Below, piece after piece: positions 4,867-9,465 of a DNA stretch of 9,465 nt. A model generated the notes under the pieces. The model was not told the DNA's origin. It searched no databases and saw only the letters and a program-made list of their open reading frames with translations. A program made the position numbers and the translations under genes. Every line of letters starts with the position of its first letter. Positions within the stretch are counted from its first letter, which is position 1. The stretch comes from Actinomycetales bacterium (lineage in GTDB: Bacteria; Actinomycetota; Actinomycetes; Actinomycetales; Actinomycetaceae): positions 1 through 9,465 of the forward strand of contig JALHDK010000147.1 in NCBI GenBank assembly GCA_022838965.1, read 5' to 3'.

Positions 4867-5967
4867 GTGAGGAGGACTCGCCTCGCCATCCTCGATCCCC
4901 ACCACGTCACCGATGACGAACTGCTGCCCTTTGCCCGGATACTGGCAGCGGGAGGAACCGTGGCCTTTCCCACAGAGACCGTGTACGGGCTGGGCGCGGA
5001 CGCCACCAACCCCGAGGCCGTGGCTGCGATCTTCAAGGCCAAGGGTCGCCCACCGGACAACCCGCTCATCGTCCACGTGGCGGACCCCGCGGACCTCGAG
5101 ACCTTGGTGGCGGCTGTGACACCCCTGGCCCGGGACCTGATGGATCGCTTCTGGCCCGGCCCCCTCACCGTCATCCTCCGGAAGACCGCACGCGTGCCCG
5201 ATCTGGTGACAGCGGGGCTGGACACCGTGGCACTGCGCATGCCCGCCCATCCCCTGGCCCTGCGGCTGATCGCCCTGTCCGGCGTTCCGGTGGCCGCACC
5301 CAGCGCCAACCGGTCGGGGCGCCCCAGTCCCACCCGGGGGGCCCACGTGGTGGCAGACCTCATGGGCCGGGTGGACGCCATCATCGACGGCGGCCCGTGT
5401 GCCGTCGGACTCGAGTCCACCGTGGTGGATGCCACGGGTGATGCTCCGGTGATCCTGCGACCCGGCGCGGTGACCCGGGAAATGCTGGCGGGGGTGAGCG
5501 GGCGGGTAGAGCTGGACCCCGCCCTGGCACGACGGACGCATGCCGACACCACGAGCGCGGCTCCCCGATCGCCGGGGATGAAGTACACCCACTACTCGCC
5601 CCGAGCCCGGCTCGTGCTGGCGGGGACACCGGGCGGACAAAGCACGGACGATCCGGCCACGGCCGCCCGCGCGCTGATGACGCTGGCCTCCCGGTACCCC
5701 GACGAGGTTGTCGGAGTCCTGTGCACCGACGAGACCGCGGCGCTCATTCCGGCGCCTGCTGCCGGGCACCCCCACCTCGTGGTCAAGACGCTGGGGAGCG
5801 TGCTCCGCCCCGCGGAGATGGCCGCCAACCTGTTCCACCGGCTGCGGGAGTTCGACACCTCCCCCGTCACCCTGATCCTGGCCCAGCCGCTCCCGGAGGA
5901 GGCGCTCGGTCTCGCCCTGATGAACCGCCTCATCAAGGCCGCCGGCTACCGGTGGGAGGACGCCTGA
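4867..5967 (+). CDS. sua5: Threonylcarbamoyl-AMP synthase, two-domain Sua5
   Basis: The enzyme makes L-threonylcarbamoyladenylate from threonine, bicarbonate and ATP, the first step of t6A37 formation on ANN-decoding tRNAs in the cytoplasm. Near the N-terminus the YrdC domain shows FPTETVYGLGADATN, then KAKGRPPDNPLIVHV (the KxR motif) and APSANRSGRPSPT. SPGMKYTHYSPRA marks the linker into the C-terminal Sua5 domain, which distinguishes it from single-domain TsaC/YrdC. Length (366 residues) is normal. I prefer GTG 4867 because GGAG (4857-4860) precedes it by six bases; ATG 4855, abutting the HepT stop, has no ribosome site and adds four residues. No promoter is evident and it may be read from upstream. 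The call is secure. Confidence 0.93.
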   Translation: MRRTRLAILDPHHVTDDELLPFARILAAGGTVAFPTETVYGLGADATNPEAVAAIFKAKGRPPDNPLIVHVADPADLETLVAAVTPLARDLMDRFWPGPLTVILRKTARVPDLVTAGLDTVALRMPAHPLALRLIALSGVPVAAPSANRSGRPSPTRGAHVVADLMGRVDAIIDGGPCAVGLESTVVDATGDAPVILRPGAVTREMLAGVSGRVELDPALARRTHADTTSAAPRSPGMKYTHYSPRARLVLAGTPGGQSTDDPATAARALMTLASRYPDEVVGVLCTDETAALIPAPAAGHPHLVVKTLGSVLRPAEMAANLFHRLREFDTSPVTLILAQPLPEEALGLALMNRLIKAAGYRWEDA

Positions 5968-6053
5968 GCGTCACGTGAGACACGCATGGGGTGCGGACCT
6001 GCGACGACGCGCGCACCGCCTTCGCTCTCGGCGTACCCGCATCGCCCGGCCAC

Positions 6054-6093
6054 GAGTCTTTACCTAGACTTGACTCACACGACCCACCGAGGA
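6054..6093 (+). promoter_or_regulatory. Likely promoter and ribosome site of the P-type ATPase gene
   Basis: TAGACT (6065-6070) fits a TAnnnT -10 box; the -35 region is weak. AGTCT (6055-6059) and AGACT (6066-6070) form an inverted repeat across it, and GAGTC (6054-6058) also pairs with GACTC (6072-6076), so a repressor could act here. GAGGA (6089-6093) is the nearest ribosome site, eleven bases before ATG 6105. Confidence 0.35.
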
Positions 6094-6104
6094 TGCACGA
6101 GACC

Positions 6105-8813
6105 ATGACTGCTGACCTGAAATCCACCCACCTCGGCGAGGCCCACGCCCGCTCCATCGACGACGTTCTCGAGGCGCTGGGGACCACCCCCGGTGGACTG
6201 TCCGAGGAGGACGCCCGCCGCCGTCTCGCAGACCACGGTCCGAACCGGCTTCCCGAGCCGGAGAGGGACGGCCCACTCAAGCGGTTCTTCTCCCACTTCC
6301 ATGACGCCCTCATCTACGTGCTGCTCGCTGCGGCGCTCATCACCGCCCTGATGCAGCACTGGATCGACACCGGCGTGATCCTGGCGGTCGTGGTCATCAA
6401 CGCCACGATCGGCTTCATCCAGGAGGGCAGGGCCGAGAACGCCCTGGCCGCGATCCGTTCGATGCTCTCGCCCACCGCGTCCGTGCGTCGGGGTGGCGAC
6501 TGGCGGGAGATCCCCGCGGACGAGCTCGTGCCCGGCGACATCGTCCGCCTCCGCGCGGGGGACCGGGTACCCGCCGATATCCGCCTGCTCGCGGCTACCA
6601 ACCTCCGGATCGAGGAGGCCGCCCTCACGGGCGAGTCCCTGCCCGCGGAGAAGTCCGTCGATCCGGTGGACGAGAACGCCGGCGTCGGTGACCGCACCTC
6701 CATGGCCTTCTCGGGAACCTTGGTGACCAGCGGGACCGCCCGGGGCGTCGTCGTCGCCACCGGCGTGGACACCCAGATCGGCCGGATCAACCGGATGATG
6801 GCCGACGTCGAGACCCTCGCCACGCCCCTCACCCGGCAGATGAACCGCTTCGGAAAGACGCTCTCGGCCATCGTCCTCGGGGTCGCGGGCCTGCTGGTCC
6901 TGTCGGGCTGGCTGCTGCACGGCACCCCGTGGGGCGAGCTGTTCATGGCGGCGATCGGATTCGCCGTGGCCGTCATCCCCGAGGGCCTGCCCGCGATCAT
7001 GACGATCACGCTGGCCATCGGCGTCCAGAACATGGCCCGCCGCAACGCGATCACGCGCCGGCTCAACGCTGTCGAGACACTCGGCTCGGTCACGACCATC
7101 TGCTCGGACAAGACGGGCACGCTGACCAAGAACGAGATGACCGTCCGGTCGGTCGTCACGCTGAGGGGCGTCTACGAGATCTCCGGCACAGGCTACGCGC
7201 CGGACGGTGAGGCGACCCGCGACGGCGTTCCCGTGACCCGCGAGGACGCGCCCGACCTCGCGGCCCTCGCCACCGTGGCCGCCCGCGCGAATGACGCCGA
7301 GGTCACGCGCGAGGGCGACCGGTGGGTCCTGGCGGGCGAGCCCACCGACGGCGGGGTGCGCACCTTCGCACTCAAGGTGGGGGTCGAGGCGGCCCCCGAC
7401 GACCGCGTCGCGGAGCTTCCCTTCGACTCCACCACGAAGTACATGGCCACGCTGGACGCGGTCGACGGCGCGCTCATCATCCACCTCAAGGGCGCACCCG
7501 ACCGTCTCCTCGACCGCTGCGACCGGCAGGGCACCAGCCCGGCCGACGCCGAGCCACTGGACCGCGAGTACTGGGAACGGCACGTCGAGGAGCTGGCGGC
7601 TGCCGGCCTGCGCGTGCTCGCTGCCGCATTGAAGCCCGCCAGGGATGGGGCCAGCTCCCTGTCCATCGACGACATCGACGAGGGTGGATTCATCCTCGTC
7701 GGGCTCTTCGGCATCCTCGACCCGCCCCGGCCGGAGGCGATCGAGGCGATCGCCGCGTGCAGATCCGCCGGCATCCGGGTGAAGATGATCACCGGTGACC
7801 ACGCCGAGACCGCGAAGGCCATCGGCGCGGAAATGGGCATCGGGGACGGCACCAGCGCCGTCACGGGTGCGGAGCTGGAACAGGCCTCCGACGAGGAGCT
7901 GCGGGAGATCGTCACCCGGACCGACATCTTCGCCCGCACGTCACCCGAGCACAAGCTCCGCCTCGTCACGGCGCTCCAGGCGAACGGCGAGGTCACAGCG
8001 ATGACCGGCGACGGCGTCAACGACGCCCCGTCACTGAAGCGCGCCGACGTCGGGGTCGCCATGGGGATCAAGGGCACGGAGGCCACCAAGGAGGCCGCCG
8101 AGATCGTCCTCGCGGACGACAACTTCTCGTCGATCGCCCGCGCGGTCGAGGAGGGCCGCACGATCTACGACAACCTCCGCAAGGCCATCATCTTCATCCT
8201 GCCCACCAACGGCGCCGAGGGCCTGGTGATGTTCGCCGCCGTGCTGTTCGGCCTCACCCTGCCACTCACGCCGGTCCAGATCCTGTGGGTGAACATGGTG
8301 ACCGCCGTGACCCTCGCGCTCGCCCTCGCCTTCGAGCCGTCCGAGCGCGACATCATGAAGCGGCCGCCCCGGGACCCGCGCGCGCCCATCCTCGGGAAGG
8401 CGGCGATCGAGCGCATCGCCCTCGTATCCCTCCTGATCGGCGGGGCCACCATCGCCGTGTTCTTCCGGGAGTACGGCAGCGACGGCAACATCGAACTCGC
8501 ACGCACTGTCGCGGTGAACACCCTGGTCTTCGGACAGCTCTTCTACCTGTTCAACGTGCGCTTCCTGCGGGAGCACAGCCTCCGCCGCGAGCTGTTCACG
8601 AAGAACCCCGTCTCGTGGCTGTTCGTCGGCATCCTCCTCGTGCTGCAGGTGCTGTTCGTCTACGCGCCGTTCATGCAGACCCTCTTCGGGTCCGCCCCGC
8701 TCCCGCTGCGTGACTGGCTCATCCCGATCTCCATCGGGTTCGCCGTCTTCCTGGTCGTCGAGGGGGAGAAGGCCATCACCCGCCGGGCCACGGCGCGGCG
8801 CGCCCGGCGCTAA
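6105..8813 (+). CDS. P2-type cation-transporting ATPase (CtpF-like)
   Basis: This ATP-driven cation pump of the plasma membrane has about 902 residues. It begins with a cation-ATPase N-terminal domain (GLSEEDARRRLADHGPN), then TM1-2, an actuator domain with TGES (175-178), and TM4 with PEGLP (292-296), as in calcium-pump relatives. The phosphorylation motif is DKTGTLT (Asp335), the nucleotide domain has KGAP (Lys462), and the hinge is TGDGVND (634-640); TM5-10 follow. TM5 keeps N702 and E705, equivalent to SERCA N768/E771, and TM6 keeps N730 and T733, but the SERCA Asp800 position is Ala734. Length and TM6 resemble mycobacterial CtpF. The ion is not certain; calcium is the family-based guess. 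ATG 6105 is chosen for its ribosome site; ATG 6093 is possible, and the further upstream GTG 5991 would add 38 unconserved residues. Confidence 0.9.
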   Translation: MTADLKSTHLGEAHARSIDDVLEALGTTPGGLSEEDARRRLADHGPNRLPEPERDGPLKRFFSHFHDALIYVLLAAALITALMQHWIDTGVILAVVVINATIGFIQEGRAENALAAIRSMLSPTASVRRGGDWREIPADELVPGDIVRLRAGDRVPADIRLLAATNLRIEEAALTGESLPAEKSVDPVDENAGVGDRTSMAFSGTLVTSGTARGVVVATGVDTQIGRINRMMADVETLATPLTRQMNRFGKTLSAIVLGVAGLLVLSGWLLHGTPWGELFMAAIGFAVAVIPEGLPAIMTITLAIGVQNMARRNAITRRLNAVETLGSVTTICSDKTGTLTKNEMTVRSVVTLRGVYEISGTGYAPDGEATRDGVPVTREDAPDLAALATVAARANDAEVTREGDRWVLAGEPTDGGVRTFALKVGVEAAPDDRVAELPFDSTTKYMATLDAVDGALIIHLKGAPDRLLDRCDRQGTSPADAEPLDREYWERHVEELAAAGLRVLAAALKPARDGASSLSIDDIDEGGFILVGLFGILDPPRPEAIEAIAACRSAGIRVKMITGDHAETAKAIGAEMGIGDGTSAVTGAELEQASDEELREIVTRTDIFARTSPEHKLRLVTALQANGEVTAMTGDGVNDAPSLKRADVGVAMGIKGTEATKEAAEIVLADDNFSSIARAVEEGRTIYDNLRKAIIFILPTNGAEGLVMFAAVLFGLTLPLTPVQILWVNMVTAVTLALALAFEPSERDIMKRPPRDPRAPILGKAAIERIALVSLLIGGATIAVFFREYGSDGNIELARTVAVNTLVFGQLFYLFNVRFLREHSLRRELFTKNPVSWLFVGILLVLQVLFVYAPFMQTLFGSAPLPLRDWLIPISIGFAVFLVVEGEKAITRRATARRARR

Positions 8814-8837
8814 GCTCCTGCTTACACGACCAGGAGG
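8811..8837 (+). promoter_or_regulatory. Small hairpin over the ATPase stop and strong galK ribosome site
   Basis: TAAGC (8811-8815, containing the ATPase stop) and GCTTA (8820-8824) enclose four bases. AGGAGG (8832-8837) follows, five bases before ATG 8843, a consensus ribosome site that fixes the galK start. The gap of 29 bp between the genes suggests co-transcription; the hairpin is too weak to be a convincing terminator. Confidence 0.45.
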
Positions 8838-8842
8838 CAGGG

Positions 8843-9465
8843 ATGACGCCGGCGTTCCCCACCACACCCGCTGACCTCCCCTTCCGCGGTGCGTGGGCGC
8901 CCGCGGAAGGGGCCACCCGGGCGGCGACCCTGTTCCGGGAGGTCTTCGGCGGGGATCCCGACGGCGTCTGGGCCGCCCCGGGGCGGGTCAACCTGATCGG
9001 GGAACACGTCGACTACAACGGCGGGCCGTGCCTCCCGATCGCCCTGCCCCACCGGACGTTCGTCGCCCTGCGGCGCCGGGACGACGAAACCGTCCGGCTG
9101 GGGTCCGCGCTCGCCCCGGAGCGGCCCTGGAGCGGCGCCCTGACCGACATCCGGCCCGGCAGCGTCTCGGGCTGGGTAGCGTACGCCGTCGGCCCCGCAT
9201 GGGCGCTGCGGGACGCCGGCCACGCCCTCGGCGGGTTCGACGCCGTCGACGTCACCTGCGTCCCCCTCGGTTCCGGCCTGTCCTCGTCGGCGGCCATCGC
9301 GTCGGCGGTCGCCGTCGCGCTGAGCGACGTGTTCGGTCTTGGCCTCACGGCGGACGACGGCGGCCGCGCCCGCCTCGCAGCCGCGTGCGTGCGCGCCGAG
9401 AACGAGGTGGCCGGCGTCCCGCAGCGCCCATGCGGGGCCGACGGCGTACGCTACCCAGCCCGAGA
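8843..9465 (+). CDS. galK: Galactokinase, N-terminal part (runs off the window)
   Basis: Galactokinase phosphorylates alpha-D-galactose to galactose 1-phosphate with ATP, the entry to the Leloir pathway, in the cytoplasm. The galactokinase signature APGRVNLIGEHVDYNGG (45-61) and the GHMP ATP-binding motif PLGSGLSSSAA (141-151) are both intact. AENEVAGVP (185-193) is as expected, but instead of the usual PTGxMDQ, whose Asp is the catalytic base, the frame reads QRPCGADGVRYPAR. This coincides exactly with sequence that is the reverse complement of 9165-9223, so residues from about 189 on should not be trusted. The start is fixed by AGGAGG. No galT or galE is visible. Confidence 0.9.
   Translation, partial: MTPAFPTTPADLPFRGAWAPAEGATRAATLFREVFGGDPDGVWAAPGRVNLIGEHVDYNGGPCLPIALPHRTFVALRRRDDETVRLGSALAPERPWSGALTDIRPGSVSGWVAYAVGPAWALRDAGHALGGFDAVDVTCVPLGSGLSSSAAIASAVAVALSDVFGLGLTADDGGRARLAAACVRAENEVAGVPQRPCGADGVRYPAR
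9165..9223 (+). repeat. Left copy of a 59-bp perfect inverted repeat inside galK
   Basis: These 59 bases are normal galK coding sequence (about residues 108-127, SVSGWVAYAVGPAWALRDAGH). They recur as an exact reverse complement at 9407-9465, with 183 bases between. The identity stops at base 9224. Confidence 0.95.
9407..9465 (-). repeat. Right copy of the inverted repeat, replacing the galK continuation
   Basis: This is an exact reverse complement of 9165-9223 up to the last base of the window. Its first 14 or so bases still read VAGVP as galK should, so the switch may have used chance similarity there. It most likely comes from a chimeric or snap-back read at a contig end and not from the genome. 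Confidence 0.9.

Noticed and set aside
4723..5838. 371-residue minus-strand frame opposite sua5
   Set aside because: The + strand carries an unmistakable Sua5 with all motifs; the reverse frame is Gly/His/Arg-rich shadow sequence.
6075..7802. 575-residue minus-strand frame opposite the P-type ATPase
   Set aside because: It is a shadow of the ATPase, with no recognisable motif and biased Gly/Arg/Asp composition.

Overview
The window is high-GC DNA from an actinobacterium. Three things point there: GC-rich third codon positions, start sites that look leaderless with a TAnnnT -10 box, and typical actinobacterial families (two-domain Sua5, a CtpF-like P-type ATPase, AbiE and MNT/HepT toxin-antitoxin genes). 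I cannot name the genus. The layout has two halves: an accessory tRNA-associated region (1 to about 4850) and a conserved-looking chromosomal block (about 4860 to the end), all genes on the + strand.

Accessory half. Two copies of the 3' half of a tRNA-Ser(GGA) gene (162-215 and 2587-2639) have no 5' half. Each lies inside a larger conserved module. On the left of the second copy are two 12-bp direct repeats (consensus GGTTGCAGTTnC); on the right of both copies are two more of the same repeats; a 15-bp motif beginning GTGACCTGC lies on each side. This is the layout of a tyrosine-integrase attP site (arm sites, core, arm sites), with the core being the tRNA-Ser 3' end. The modules cut the region into two cassettes of roughly 2.4 and 1.7 kb with no integrase gene. 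Cassette A carries a type IV AbiEi/AbiEii toxin-antitoxin operon with a nested symmetric operator and a leaderless start. Cassette B carries a small predicted lipoprotein and a BrnT-like toxin/ribbon-helix-helix antitoxin pair, and ends in a third left arm whose tRNA core is gone. Just beyond lies a broken MntA/HepT pair: the nucleotidyltransferase stops after its DxD and the HEPN toxin is cut before its RNase motif. So three toxin-antitoxin loci, two intact and one decayed, sit in 4.3 kb.

Chromosomal half. Directly after the HepT stop comes a full-length two-domain threonylcarbamoyl-AMP synthase (Sua5; t6A37 tRNA modification), then a P2-type cation ATPase of about 902 residues with its own likely promoter, then the start of galactokinase behind a strong ribosome binding site. 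These three look like ordinary housekeeping or transport genes with no evident shared pathway.

The last 59 bases (9407-9465) are an exact reverse complement of 9165-9223. They replace the expected PTGxMDQ motif of galactokinase, so they are most likely an assembly or amplification artefact at a contig end.

The main candidate for something undescribed is the tandem array of integrase-less, attP-bounded toxin-antitoxin cassettes at tRNA-Ser.
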